Of a stretch of DNA of 64,000 nt, positions 13,201-22,480 are shown piece by piece. The stretch covers positions 46,634,702 through 46,698,701 of the forward strand of contig NC_065881.2 in NCBI RefSeq assembly GCF_932274485.2. The letters run 5' to 3'. The number at the start of each line of letters is the position of its first letter. The first letter of the stretch is position 1. Under the pieces are notes generated by a model. The model was not told the origin of the DNA and ran no database searches. It saw only the letters and a list, made by a program, of their open reading frames with translations. Both the position numbers and the translations under genes were made by a program. This stretch comes from Patella vulgata. Taxonomy: Eukaryota > Mollusca > Gastropoda > Patellidae.

Positions 13201-16200
13201 ACTGTTGGCTTGTTTGTTACTTAGATATGCCTCTGCACTTCAGAATTTGAAATCTATATGGTGTCGAGTAGAGTAGCTGTCACAGATTCTTCTCACACTC
13301 TTGTCAGTCTTTTGCAAACTCTTCACAGGCTTAAGTGAGAATGTGCAGATATTTCCTTTATATAGTCGTGACTGACGTCATTCTGTGAACGTTTGAATGA
13401 AAAGCCAGCTTCAGGCTTGCCTTTATATATATAGCTTATTTGCATAGACTTCCAATTCTTATGACTGTGGTTTAAAAAATTAAATGTACTGGTACTATAC
13501 GGAACTCATCTTGACATTTTTCCTAAGTCTACATTGAGGATAAGAACAAATCTGCTATTTCGCAAATTTCTGATTTTCTGGTTTATTTTTAAGAACGGAA
13601 TGTGATGGAAACAACTAATCCTCTTAACTAATTTTTCAATTTGCCTAGCTGCATCCACAAGGAATAGCGTCTGGCAGACAGACGACTGGACAGACAACAT
13701 TTCAATGTTAGCGTATAAAAACTCACCACATCCAGTCTTTGCATGTACTTAAAACATACTATATTATGTCATCTACAAGCTTATTGAATCTTTAAAACGT
13801 CCACATTTTTCAAATAAAACTTTTGAGAACTCTAATTCTGTTACAGTAAGTGAAATTATAGACAAATAAAGATTGGACTTTAAGCTTCGGTATTTGCAAT
13901 ATTATTCTTGAATAATGTCCAATCTTTATTTGTCTATAACATCACTTACTGTAATCGAATTTCCAAATTAATATGTATATTCAACGGTTAGTGTAATTTA
14001 AAACAAGTTAATGACGACAAATTTATTCTCACTTAAATTGACTCATTGCCACTTCAAAGGAGAAATAAGAGGCTAAAGTTTTCATCTCATCGTGTTAAAA
14101 TTAATACACCATGTTTATGTCTATGAGACAAAGAAGTCCTGTTTTTCAACGATTTCCGATGATTACTGTCAGAGTTTTTGGTTTCTTTAAATCCTCCTAT
14201 TACCTACAAAAGAATAACCATGCAACAACCTTTGTAGACCACTTAGCGGCTGTGAGCTATGTTTCGCATCTTGGCAAGAAGTATCTTTGTAAATTGATAA
14301 CAATTGTAACATATGCATATAAGATGGGCGAGAAAACTTTTTGGTACGTATAGCCAATGGTTACTATATCCACTTTACAGCAACTTCTCACCAATCTGAT
14401 TAAAATTAATTTAGCTATTTTCACACAAAGGCGCAAAAAGCAACCTCCCTTAAAAACAACTTTGCCAATTATCGAAAACATACTTAATCCCCTCAGATGC
14501 CAGGGACGTGACAGTGATCGAATGCATATTTGGAATCTTTATTCCTTGATTACCTATACAGCCGGCGTGCATTCATTAACGCCTGACTGATTCCTTAATC
14601 CCCTAATTAAATAAAACAATTGACTATGTAATTTATTTTTTAAATTTAAGATCCAATTTAGAATTTGTTTTATAATGCCCTGCTCTCTCTCTTCTCATGA
14701 CAGCGATTTTAAAACTGAGCTTTAAAGTGACTTTTTGATAGTCCCTCTACCATCGTGTGCAGTCCAAATGATTTGAGATACATTTCCGTCAGAAGAGGAT
14801 TGTAGTTCTAATTTCCCCAAGTAAAAGAGTACAGGAGTAAAAAAGATGTGGTCATGCAAAATGTATCATAAAAGTCAAACATGATTGAAACGCTATTTGT
14901 AAATGTAGCCATCTGTATCTCGTTTTCCTGTAGCCATCGTACGGCGACTTTCTTTCTGCGTGTGGATTTGACATCATTACTCTGAAATAGACCGTAACTA
15001 TCTTTGTGTATTAATAATATGGCAAGTGTAGTGTTGTTAATATCTGGCATTAATCAATCTGACTAAAGTTGCACAGACATGGGGTCATAAATTAATTTAC
15101 ACCTCGATGTGGGATTAAGAATGCTGAATAGGGAATTATCTTTTACGGTGGCCAGATCAAAGATATCAATCTAGGTGGAATGTGTGCGTAATACCCCACA
15201 AACGAACCAAAAAAGTTACGGGGGAACTTTTCTACAGACATTTCTCAACACCACAACTAATCGTTGAATCTTACACACATTAATTGTAAAGAATTATTAA
15301 GTTTTACTGATCAGTTATTCATAATTATTATTTACCCAATAATCAATTAGATTTGTTCACCGATGTTTTTGTAATAAAGTAGCCTCGTATAATTTGTTGA
15401 TTGGCGTTTAGACAATATTTAATTGACTTCACATGATGGATAAGATTAGGTTATAATGTCTAACATCGTTTAACTTACTTATAAAAAAGGTATTTTACAA
15501 TTACATTGACAGTTTCATCACTCACCAAACGGCATCAGGAACTCCATGTGTGATCAGGTGTATTTGATATTCATGTCCATGCAATTTTGGCGTCAAAATT
15601 TAACGTCAGTTACTACGCCCATAGTATGCATGGAACCGTACATGGTAATAAGATTCCCAGCCTTGATTGGCTGAGAAATGAGGGCGCTCTATTGTTATGC
15701 ATAGTCATCGGACGGAAAATTCCTTATTCACTGTGAGTTTCAAATGGAGTTATCATAAAAGTTTTTCTTTGTGTATAGAAATGATTATTATTATTATATA
15801 TCGCTAATAAATAATGAACATATGGATAAGTGACTGGCACCATTTGTATTACTGTACTTATAGAAAATTGTTTGGGATATCAAGTATTATGGGGTTATCC
15901 AAATTAATGGTAAATGCACTAATTGCTTGGATCGTCTTCATTTGCCACATGGCCTATTTAAACAGAGTCAGCTTAAATGGATCAACAGCATGAAACTTTT
16001 TTTTTTAATTCACTCTAAAATATTCCACTCACAAGTGAGTGTCTAATCTATAACAATGCCAGACAATAATTCGGTGATTATGATTAGGCCACTCATAGTT
16101 GATTGGACCGTCAAAATGGTGTGTATAGACAGTGACATATTGTACAGACAGTGATATATTGTATAGATAATGTATATACTATGTGTAGTCCCTGTGACAT

Positions 16201-19200
16201 CACCAGCCAATCAACCGGATTAAGGTTGTAATTGAAATGCATTTTGGGGTGTCAGATACTTAAACATTAATAGCTGAATTAATTTTAATCAGATTAATGT
16301 GAGAGAGAGAGAAATGGGGTTTAACGTCCACTCGACACAAACTAGGTCATTTCGGGACTAACACATGGTTCAATTTTATTTCAATCATTCGCTTGCGCGT
16401 AAGGGTCTTTAGCTGTGGGAGAAAACCAGAGGACCCGGAGAAAACCCACGAGGTTGGACAGGCGACCCACCCTACTCCTTGTCACGTACAACCGGGGAAT
16501 CGAAACCCCTCCAGTTGACTCAATGACAGACCGTATGATACAGCGCGCGCATGCTAACCATTCGACTATCCAACCCCCCAGATTGGTGTGAACTTGCCGT
16601 AAAGTGGATATAGTACCGAAAAGTTTTCTCGCTCACCTTATGTACCTTTTAAATTAAATTATAAATGTTTGTGCATATGAAACATAAAAAAGAATATCTG
16701 TATTATCTCTTGCTAATGAATTACATGCTTTCTTTATTGACTTATTTTAGATATCGTCCATCGGGTGAAAAATTTCCAATCATAGTCACACAAGATTGTG
16801 GTCATCAACCTACAGCAACTGTAATAAAACAATATGTAGAAAAACATGGTGTTAAACATATACAGGTAGGTAAACATGCTATATTTACAGTTATATACAT
16901 TGTTCTCTAACATCTGCCTTGTATGTTTAAAATCGAACCGTTTTTCTAGGTCTAGAAAATCAATTTGTTTTAAGTCAGCTTTGGAAAACTTGTTCCTTAT
17001 ATTCTGGATGTCTAATATATTTCTCAATTCTGACAAATGATCAGGCCCCGAGTTCACAAAGCATTCTCAGATTTAAGTTAAGAATTTACTCAACTTTCAA
17101 TCACTGTTTATGAGAAATATCTTTGATCTAGAAACACAAAACCTTGCACATGCTTTCTTATTGATGTATTTAATACGTTAAAACAACAAAAGTTTTATAA
17201 AGGGCTATATTTTAGTTAAAATAAGGCAAATAATTTTGAGTTAATTCTTAACTTAAGTCTGAGAATGCTTTGTGAACTCGGGGCCTGATCTCAATAGGAG
17301 CAGCTTGTGACACAGAGTCAGTTTAAAATCATTTGGTATAAAAAAAAAGATTGAAGATTACACAGCTGAAATCTCTGATATAAAATGACTCACTTTATAA
17401 GTATGTTGTTGACAGTTCTCGAAATAGGAGCATAATTTTGAGCAGATTGGCACATATTTGCTTAACTGAAGTTTTTGAAAAATTCTTTTACAGCAACCAG
17501 ATTTAAGAGAAATAAGTTTACCATGGCCACAGAGAAAGTTTGTGGGATATTATAAAATAGCTCGCCATTATAAGTGGGCTCTTAACCAAGTCTTTCTCGT
17601 GTATAATTATTCAGCTGTTATTATTGTTGAAGGTAAGAATCAAGAATGATGTTAGTTGTTCTCTTGAAGGTTAGGAATGTGAGAAATAACCGCCCGCAAA
17701 AGTTGCTATTAAGTAATTTAGTTCCGAAAAGTATTAAAAACTATTACAACAAAAATAAAATGCGATGACAAGAGAATAAAAAATTAACAAAATAAAATGT
17801 CACAGATGTATAAGATTTATGAAACAAAATATATTTTCATTTGTTACAGATGATTTAGACATATCACCAGATTTCTATGAATATTTTTCTGCAACATATC
17901 CTTTATTAAAAGAAGACCCCCATTTGTGGTGTGTGTCAGCATGGAATGATAATGGTAAAGCTAATCTAGTGTCCGATGAACCAGGTACTATTCATTTTGA
18001 TTATATTTAAATTATCATTGATTATTTTTATCCAGCCTCGTGGGTTTTCTCCGGGTCCTCCGGTTTCCTCCCACTGCTAAAGACACCTACGTGCAAGCGA
18101 ATTATTGAACGTGCAAGCGAATTATTGACATAAAATTAAACCATATGTTAATCCCAAAATGAGAGAGACAGAGAGAGAAATGGGGTTTAACATCCACTCG
18201 ACACAAAATAGGTCATTTCGGGACTAACATATGGTTTAATTTTATTTCAATAATTCGCTTGCGCGTAGGGGTCTTTAGCAGTGGGAGGAAACCGGAGGAC
18301 CTGGAGAAAACCCACGAGGTTGGACAGGCGACCCTACTCCTTGTCATGTACAACCAGGGATTCGAAACCACGCCAGTTGACTCAATGACAGGCTTTATGA
18401 TACAGCGGGCATGTGCTAACCATTCGGCCATTCAGTCTGTGTTGAGTGGACGTTAAATCCCATTTCTCTCACTGTGATTATTTTTATATTATCATATTGA
18501 TTATATTTATATTATCATATTGATTATATTTATATTATCAGATTAATCATATAAAATATTATGTATTTATCAAACTTTATCATATTATGTATATATCAGA
18601 TTAATCGTATAACATATTTATTATATTTAAATTTTCAGATTAATCGTACAGCATATCTATTATATTTATATTATCCAATTAATCATAGAACATATTTATT
18701 ATATTCATTATCATTATAATTTCAGAGTTATTATATAGAAGTGACTTTTTTCCTGGTTTAGGCTGGATGATAGAAAGATCTTTATGGTTAGAATTGGGAC
18801 CAAAATGGCCAGAAACGTAAGAATTCTTCTTATTGTGGCAAGTTCATCCGGATTTTCTGACGTGGTTTCCCCTTGTCAGTGGTGGAGAACGGAGGGCCTG
18901 ACAAGGACAGCTGTCTAGTCCTTCAGATGATATGAAAAACCGAGGTCCCGTGTATATATTGGAATGCACATAAAAGATCCCTCTGGCAGTTGGAATTCGA
19001 TATAAGAGTAGGCGATAGTGCGGCTGCCCAGGCAAAATTTCCCTCATAGCACACTGTATGGCGTATGCCCATCTTCATTAGCCCAGTATATAGGGCTGTA
19101 TGATATTCTCGATATAGTCATTTATTGCGATATGGTATTTTCAGACCCAACTACGATATCATGTGGCCAAATATCGTCGATATAATATAGTGGTTTATCG

Positions 19201-22013
19201 AATATCGCCCAAAACTTCAAATATTGAAAAAAAATTTCGTAAAAATAGATAATAAATACACTATACAGCAGTGGAAATTAGCTGACGGCAATAAACTATA
19301 GTAAAACTAATGTTTTGAGAATCGTTAAATGTTGAAAACACTTGCGCAGTGTCCGCAGCCGTTTTTTACTGCATCGTTACTTTTACTTTGTTTTTAGTCG
19401 ACAATAAATTGTCAGTTGTTACTACATGTACGCTTAGGCCTACCAAACGCCTGAAATTTCCCACTGCCGCAGCTAATTACCAGGCTATAAATAGGTTGTC
19501 ATATTTTTGAAAAACGAATATTTTTAGAAAACTCTACAAAACTTAATTTCTGAAAGCAAGAATAAAACGATCTATAAATATATTACTGTCACTGTTAGGC
19601 CAGGAATACCGCAGCCAATCGAATGCTTGAATGGAAGATAGTCCGGATCATTTAGTATTTGTTAAACTGTTTGAACTTAAATGTACGATACAAGATTTGA
19701 AGACCGCATCTACTTACTTCCGCTGCACGTGATATTTGAGAATTTTCTTACACATGGTCACAAGCATACGCTTTTTAAACATCAGCGGTTGTATTTAATA
19801 TTCATCCAAAAAGGGTGTTGTTTAGTTCATTTTAATAAATTTATATTATAAAAAAAGCAAAGTTTAAAGTGTATGAATAAAGCAATTCTTACCCACAATT
19901 CTTAAATCTTACTCACAGTGTAGTCAGCTTTAATGCATTTATATTTAATTTATTTAATAGCAAAGTGACATTATTATTAAATATCTCGATATTGAACTAT
20001 ATCGTTGATAAAAATGCCAATATCGATATCGTCCCTTTTTGAAATATCGTACATCCCTACCAGTATAGGAGCAGAACAGTAGGACGTTAAACCCCATTTC
20101 ATTTCATTTCATTTCTTATTGTGGCCTTTAAAAACAAAAACTCAAACATGATATAAGGCTAACAATCATATTCGATTAGAAAGTTTTTGTAAGATTGGAA
20201 TAAGGGTGAGAAAGATACAATTGCAATATTTTGATATGCTACCATTTGGACATTTCAGCTCCCAATATCAGCCTTTGTCTTTATGGCAGATTACACTGTG
20301 AAACACAGCTGTAATGTTGGGCAATATGCCTTCAAGCACACTATTTGTTATATGTATATTTATCAGGTTTTGGGATGATTGGATGAGACATCCTGGACAA
20401 AGACAGGGAAGAGAATGTATAAGACCTGAAATATGTAGAACAAGTACATTTGGTAAAAAAGGAGTAAGCAAGTAAGTTTATAATTACTAAATGTATGTTA
20501 GTGCACCTAATTCATACAGATTTCATTTAATTAAAGATACATTATGGGAGATTAGATAAAGAGCTGGCAGTTCTCACTATAATAGTTAAAAACTAGAAAA
20601 TGTAAAGAGAGTTTGCTGAAAATTGATCCAATCGGAACAGAGAATTTAGTGATTGAATTTTTGGCCTAGTCTCGATCATCATTACTAAAGTCAGTACGAT
20701 AAAAAACATAGTGTCGATTATTCATTTCATGATTAAATCCTGAATGAAAGTTTAGCAGCAAATCGGATCCTAATCCAGTAAATATCACAGGCTAGTGATG
20801 ACATCGAGAGTTGTTTATGGTCTGAATAAGTTAATTAATATCTAATTACATTAATAATTTAGATACCATTTCAGGCCTAAAGAAAGGTCTGCAATAGGCA
20901 GATTTAGCTCTTGCATAATATATGTTTAAACAATGTTTGTTGGATGTCGTAGTTATAAATTTCTGACTTTCGAAATCATTCCATAGAATTGTGACCAGTG
21001 TTTTTCGACATTAAATGTGTTTAAGTTATGTTATTGGCCACAGGTAGTCAGCATATTTTGTACCAAATCTTTGTCTAACAATTTTTTATTTTTTTTAGTG
21101 GTTTATTTTATGAAAAACATCTCAAATACATAAAACTTAATGAGAAGTCAGTGCCTTTTACAAAAATCGATCTTTCATATTTAAAGAAGGTAAGTTTATA
21201 TTATATTCATGTAAATAGTATTCTATAAAATAAAAAAAATAAAAACCTAAAACAACTTACCTAAAGGTTGTTAAAATGGTCAAACTTAGTAACAGCCATC
21301 TGGTCTCAATTCCATTATTGCCTGGATAGAAGTCACGTCAATGAAGATGCTAAGGGCAATAACTCTTCAAATTTGTCAAAGTTTATTTCTTATACATATT
21401 AAGATAACTTAGATCAATATAAGAATTTACTGCTGTTAGTTTCGTTCCAATAGAATCCATATTTAGATTACTCTGAAATACCTCCTACTCAAAATGACTG
21501 AAATACATATACTGTAATGTGTGTTGTATTTATTTAAACTCTTCAAATGTCTTTCTTATTTCAAGTTAAATACATGTGGATCTATATTTTCAGGAAACTT
21601 ATGATAAAAATTTTGTAAAGAAAGTGTATGATGCGCCTTTAATGACAGTAACAGAAGTTGTATTGGCAGCTAAACCTGAACTACCTGCTGCTAGAGTACA
21701 GTACAATAATAAAAATGATTTTAAAGCAGCTGCAAAAAAATTAGGAATAATGGATGATTATAAGGTAAGATATTTCCAAAATTGAAATGTTAATTAAACT
21801 ATGGTATGCAATGTATATAAAATAGAAATTGTGACTTTAACCATGGATGATTTTGTTAGTAAAATAGATGATATACATATAATTGATGTAATGTTTCAGG
21901 CTGGTGTTCCACGAAGTGCATACAGAGGAGTAGTTAGTTTTGTTTTTCGTGGTAGGAGAATTTATCTGGCACCACCACAAACCTGGAAAGCTTATGATCC
22001 AACATGGAGCTGA
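4168..22013 (+). CDS. MGAT1: MGAT1: alpha-1,3-mannosyl-glycoprotein 2-beta-N-acetylglucosaminyltransferase (11 coding exons)
   Basis: GnT-I transfers GlcNAc from UDP-GlcNAc to the alpha-1,3 mannose of Man5GlcNAc2 in the medial Golgi and opens the hybrid and complex N-glycan pathway. Joined exons are 4168-4275, 7700-7820, 11591-11714, 16751-16865, 17494-17632, 17850-17984, 18726-18816, 20367-20471, 21099-21189, 21594-21764 and 21900-22013. They give 1314 nt and 437 residues, close to the 445 of the human protein. All introns are GT-AG with matching phases. Residues 1-7 are a basic cytosolic tail, 8-28 a signal anchor, and 37-77 a heptad-like coiled stem. The GT-A domain follows, with QDCGH, the EDD metal motif at 202-204, [20 protein letters not shown] at 280-283 (which holds the Asp proposed as catalytic base in rabbit GnT-I) and a C-terminal RGRR. 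A candidate 5'-UTR acceptor is the TTTCAG at 4001-4006. The donor after exon 6 (GTACTA) is weak. Confidence 0.97.
4820..5474. mobile_element. hAT-like non-autonomous element in MGAT1 intron 1
   Basis: The ends CAGTGGCGAC and (reverse complement of the right end) CAGTGGCGGC form short terminal inverted repeats. A perfect 8-bp direct repeat ATTACAAT lies at 4812-4819 and 5475-5482, the target length expected for hAT transposons. The interior has about three diverged tandem blocks marked by CCCCCAGAAA and TTTTGAAAAA, and a long G/C homopolymer section near the right end. No transposase is encoded. Confidence 0.88.
5483..6140. other. MGAT1 intron 1, unassigned part
   Basis: No coding exon, RNA gene or terminal repeat was recognised here. 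Confidence 0.5.
6145..6425. mobile_element. Relic of the Tc1 family seen at 62-63.5 kb
   Basis: The stretch contains GAGTGGGTCCTGTGGTGTT, the segment GTGGACACACCAGATA and a terminal GTACTGACGTTTC followed by TTTAGTATA. Each matches the reverse complement of the element at 62103-63511 in the same order, with most of the transposase gene missing. It is an internally deleted terminal fragment. Confidence 0.85.
6428..6473. repeat. MITE-1 terminal fragment
   Basis: Holds CCAGCTCTTTATCTAATTT and CATAATGTATCTTTAA, the right terminus of MITE-1 (compare 60340-60386). It abuts the Tc1 relic on one side and a Rep-C fragment on the other. Confidence 0.75.
6474..6692 (+). repeat. Rep-C, truncated 3' part
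   Basis: Shares with 13050-13215 and 23250-23445 the phrases TTGGTCGATGCTTTGGGACA and ATAGAGAGTGATGAAACTTAG and the terminus CTCACTGTTGGCTTGTTT. Only the last portion of the repeat is present. Confidence 0.82.
6693..7699. other. Rest of MGAT1 intron 1
   Basis: AT-rich intron sequence. I see no repeat family or exon in it. Confidence 0.5.
7700..7820 (+). CDS. MGAT1: MGAT1 exon 2 (stem coiled coil)
   Basis: Encodes residues 37-76 plus one base of 77: a charged, Leu/Ile-spaced stretch that forms the stem. The acceptor is TTCAAAG and the donor GTAAGT, ending in phase 1. The stem is poorly conserved in this family; the exon is supported by phase and position rather than by identity. Confidence 0.82.
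7821..10238. other. MGAT1 intron 2, 5' part
   Basis: No exon found. An imperfect palindrome centred near TGATCA at about 8035-8042 (arms ending GGCCTGC) is the only structure noted. Confidence 0.45.
10239..10596 (+). mobile_element. MITE-1 copy
   Basis: Starts TTAAACATACATTATGGGAG and ends GCATAGTGTATGTTTAA, a pair of inverted ends. The interior (GATAAAGAGCTGGCAGTTCT, then GGCCTAAAGAAAAACCTGC) is shared with the copies at 20531 and 27474. No coding capacity. The TTAA at both edges fits a TTAA target duplication. Confidence 0.88.
10965..11560 (+). repeat. Degraded Rep-C copy in MGAT1 intron 2
   Basis: Contains ACTAGAATGTTCAAACATGG, GTGTTTATTAGGTGAATGCC and GGCTGATGCTTTGATTCTAA, all recognisable in the fuller copies at 12424 and 22481. 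The GTCACTGTTAGCTT near 11532 resembles the family's 3' end. Boundaries are uncertain, and a poly-C run sits at 11339-11350. Confidence 0.68.
11591..11714 (+). CDS. MGAT1: MGAT1 exon 3 (start of catalytic domain)
   Basis: Encodes residues 77-117, including [19 protein letters not shown], which matches the human LPVLVIACDRSTVRRCLD segment at the start of the GT-A fold. The acceptor is TTTATTTTAG, the donor GTAAGA, ending in phase 2. Confidence 0.95.
12424..13214 (+). repeat. Rep-C copy, near full length
   Basis: Begins TTGTCCCCCGCCTTTCGAAG and ends CTCACTGTTGGCTTGTTT. The motif TGTCCCCCGCC recurs inverted about 20-30 bp from the 3' end, so the element has subterminal inverted repeats. The interior consists of tandem half-units of about 145 bp (GCTAGAATGTTCAAAC, GATTGGTTGATGCTTTGG). 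No coding region. It lies in MGAT1 intron 3. Confidence 0.85.
13841..13954. mobile_element. 114-bp near-perfect hairpin
   Basis: The sequence runs from TTACAGTAAGTG to its inverted copy CACTTACTGTAA. Long arms (AAATAAAGATTGGAC and GTCCAATCTTTATTT) surround a loop of about 37 bp. This is either a very short MITE or an expressed stem-loop. No target duplication is clear. Confidence 0.8.
14309..16645. repeat. Pair of diverged inverted arms about 2.3 kb apart in MGAT1 intron 3
   Basis: The left arm (14309-14435) holds GCGAGAAAACTTTTTGG, CTATATCCACTTTAC and CACCAATCTGATTAAAATTA. The right arm (about 16270-16645) carries the same phrases in reverse complement but is split by a SINE-B insertion. 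The interior has no ORF of note. The structure could be an old foldback or MITE-like element; no superfamily is assigned. Confidence 0.6.
16302..16578 (-). repeat. SINE-B copy with target duplication
   Basis: A full-length copy in reverse orientation: CT-rich tail and GTCCACTCGACACAAACT at the left, tRNA-like head ending GCATGCTAACCATTCGACTA at the right. Flanking direct repeats CAGATTAATGTG (16290-16301) and CAGATTGGTGTG (16579-16590) differ at two of 12 positions. It lies in MGAT1 intron 3. Confidence 0.88.
16751..16865 (+). CDS. MGAT1: MGAT1 exon 4
   Basis: Encodes [18 protein letters not shown] and the following helix to HIQ (residues 118-156). QDCGH is a family signature near the nucleotide-sugar site. 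Ends in phase 0. Confidence 0.95.
17042..17287. mobile_element. MITE with about 45-bp inverted ends in MGAT1 intron 4
   Basis: Both ends read CAGGCCCCGAGTTCACAAAG in opposite orientation, and the similarity continues through a TTAAGTTAAGAATT-type stretch. The element is 246 bp and non-coding. The outermost bases form GATCAGG and CCTGATC, so the inverted repeat may extend a little further. Confidence 0.88.
17494..17632 (+). CDS. MGAT1: MGAT1 exon 5
   Basis: Encodes [20 protein letters not shown] through AVIIVE (residues 157-202). It ends one base into the first Asp of the EDD metal motif, so this motif is split by intron 5. Confidence 0.95.
17850..17984 (+). CDS. MGAT1: MGAT1 exon 6
   Basis: Encodes the DD of EDD and then [19 protein letters not shown] and [14 protein letters not shown] (residues 203-247). 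The donor is GTACTA, weaker than the other donors of the gene. Phase 1 agrees with the next exon. Confidence 0.94.
18033..18472 (+). repeat. SINE-B copy split by a second SINE-B
   Basis: A 5'-truncated + strand copy begins GCCTCGTGGGTTTTCTCCGG and runs to about 18161. Its tail (GAGTGGACGTTAAATCCC) resumes at about 18441 after an inserted reverse copy. A short internal duplication (GTGCAAGCGAATTATTGA twice) is also present. It lies in MGAT1 intron 6. Confidence 0.8.
18177..18440 (-). repeat. SINE-B copy nested in another SINE-B
   Basis: A reverse full-length copy runs from AATGGGGTTTAACATCCACT to the tRNA-like head TGCTAACCATTCGGCCATTC. It interrupts the + strand copy of the same family, so it inserted later. 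Confidence 0.83.
18475..18720. repeat. AT-rich tandem repeat
   Basis: A unit of about 22 bp (ATATTGATTATATTTATATT) repeats with increasing divergence up to just before MGAT1 exon 7, within 10 bp of its acceptor. Confidence 0.8.
18726..18816 (+). CDS. MGAT1: MGAT1 exon 7
   Basis: Encodes [20 protein letters not shown] through GPKWPE (residues 248-277), matching the human [14 protein letters not shown] segment. A SINE with a 13-bp target duplication lies just beyond its donor. Confidence 0.95.
18840..20112 (+). repeat. SINE-A copy with 13-bp target duplication, split by a hAT-like element
   Basis: SINE-A sequence lies at 18840-19090 and 20068-20112. The second part carries the tail GTAGGACGTTAAACCCCATT followed by ATTTC repeats. 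Perfect direct repeats TTCTTATTGTGGC flank the whole at 18827-18839 and 20113-20125. The 5' end is truncated. The insertion lies 11 bp past the start of MGAT1 intron 7. Confidence 0.9.
19091..20059. mobile_element. hAT-like non-autonomous element, 969 bp
   Basis: The terminal inverted repeats are TAGGGCTGTATGATATT and, from the right end, TAGGGATGTACGATATT. A perfect 8-bp target duplication CCAGTATA lies at 19083-19090 and 20060-20067. Sub-terminal ATATCG repeats fill both ends. No transposase ORF is present. It sits inside a SINE-A copy in MGAT1 intron 7. Confidence 0.93.
20367..20471 (+). CDS. MGAT1: MGAT1 exon 8
   Basis: Encodes [20 protein letters not shown] and [15 protein letters not shown] (residues 278-312). 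WDDW includes the proposed catalytic-base Asp. Phase 2 at the end. Confidence 0.95.
20531..20929 (+). mobile_element. MITE-1 copy in MGAT1 intron 8
   Basis: Runs from TTAAAGATACATTATGGGAG to GCATAATATATGTTTAA, with inverted ends and TTAA at both edges. The interior is the same as in the copies at 10239 and 27474. Non-coding. Confidence 0.88.
21099..21189 (+). CDS. MGAT1: MGAT1 exon 9
   Basis: Encodes [20 protein letters not shown] and [10 protein letters not shown] (residues 313-343), matching the human QFFDQHLKFIKLNQQFVHF region. Ends in phase 0. Confidence 0.95.
21594..21764 (+). CDS. MGAT1: MGAT1 exon 10
   Basis: Encodes [17 protein letters not shown] through [11 protein letters not shown] (residues 344-400), equivalent to the human REAYDRDFLARVYGAP to LGVMDDLK segment. 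Both ends in phase 0. Confidence 0.95.
21900..22013 (+). CDS. MGAT1: MGAT1 exon 11 and stop
   Basis: Encodes [20 protein letters not shown] and [17 protein letters not shown], then TGA (residues 401-437). The human protein ends almost identically (YDPSWN). The only nearby AATAAA signals (22301, 22413) lie inside a MITE. Confidence 0.95.
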   Translation, partial: AGVPRSAYRGVVSFVFRGRRIYLAPPQTWKAYDPTWS

Positions 22014-22180
22014 CATACTCAGCTACTAGAAATAATCCGTGATTTTCAATCAGCGAGTATTTTTGGGTAGTGGTTGTTAAAGTATGAATGGGTATAGTAA
22101 AGATGTAAATTTATATATTTTGTTACTTAAGTGTAAGTATGGTTGAGTGTATATATTTACAGTAATCAATACCACAATTA

Positions 22181-22480
22181 GATCATACAAAAAATATTCT
22201 GGTACTCAGACAATACTTCCAAAAAGGGAGGTTTTTATTTTATTTTTTGTTTTTAGTTTGTCCGATGACTTTTAACAAGCATCACATAATTACTAATAGT
22301 AATAAATACAAGATCGTTTACAAGCAGTAATGAATTGCTATCTTGTACATAAGCTTTCGAGTGGAAATACAAATGGGTGGTAGTCAATGGGAATGTTTTT
22401 AATTTTTAAAAAAATAAAAATGGATCTAGCTTCCCTTTTTAAGTGAGTGGCAGTATCTAAGTACCAGAATATTTTTTTTT
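22181..22480. mobile_element. MITE-2 copy just 3' of the MGAT1 stop codon
   Basis: The left end is GATCATACAAAAAATATTCT followed by GGTACTCAGA; the right end holds the inverted counterpart TAAGTACCAGAATATTTTTT. The end sequences match those of the copies at 36130 and 40281 and the 3-kb element at 31821. A Rep-C repeat starts where the right terminus should be, so that end is disrupted. It begins 168 bp after the MGAT1 stop and may be part of the 3' UTR. Confidence 0.82.

Noticed and set aside
14111-14353. 80-codon ORF within MGAT1 intron 3
   Set aside because: It overlaps one arm of an inverted repeat, has no homology I recognise and no splice support.
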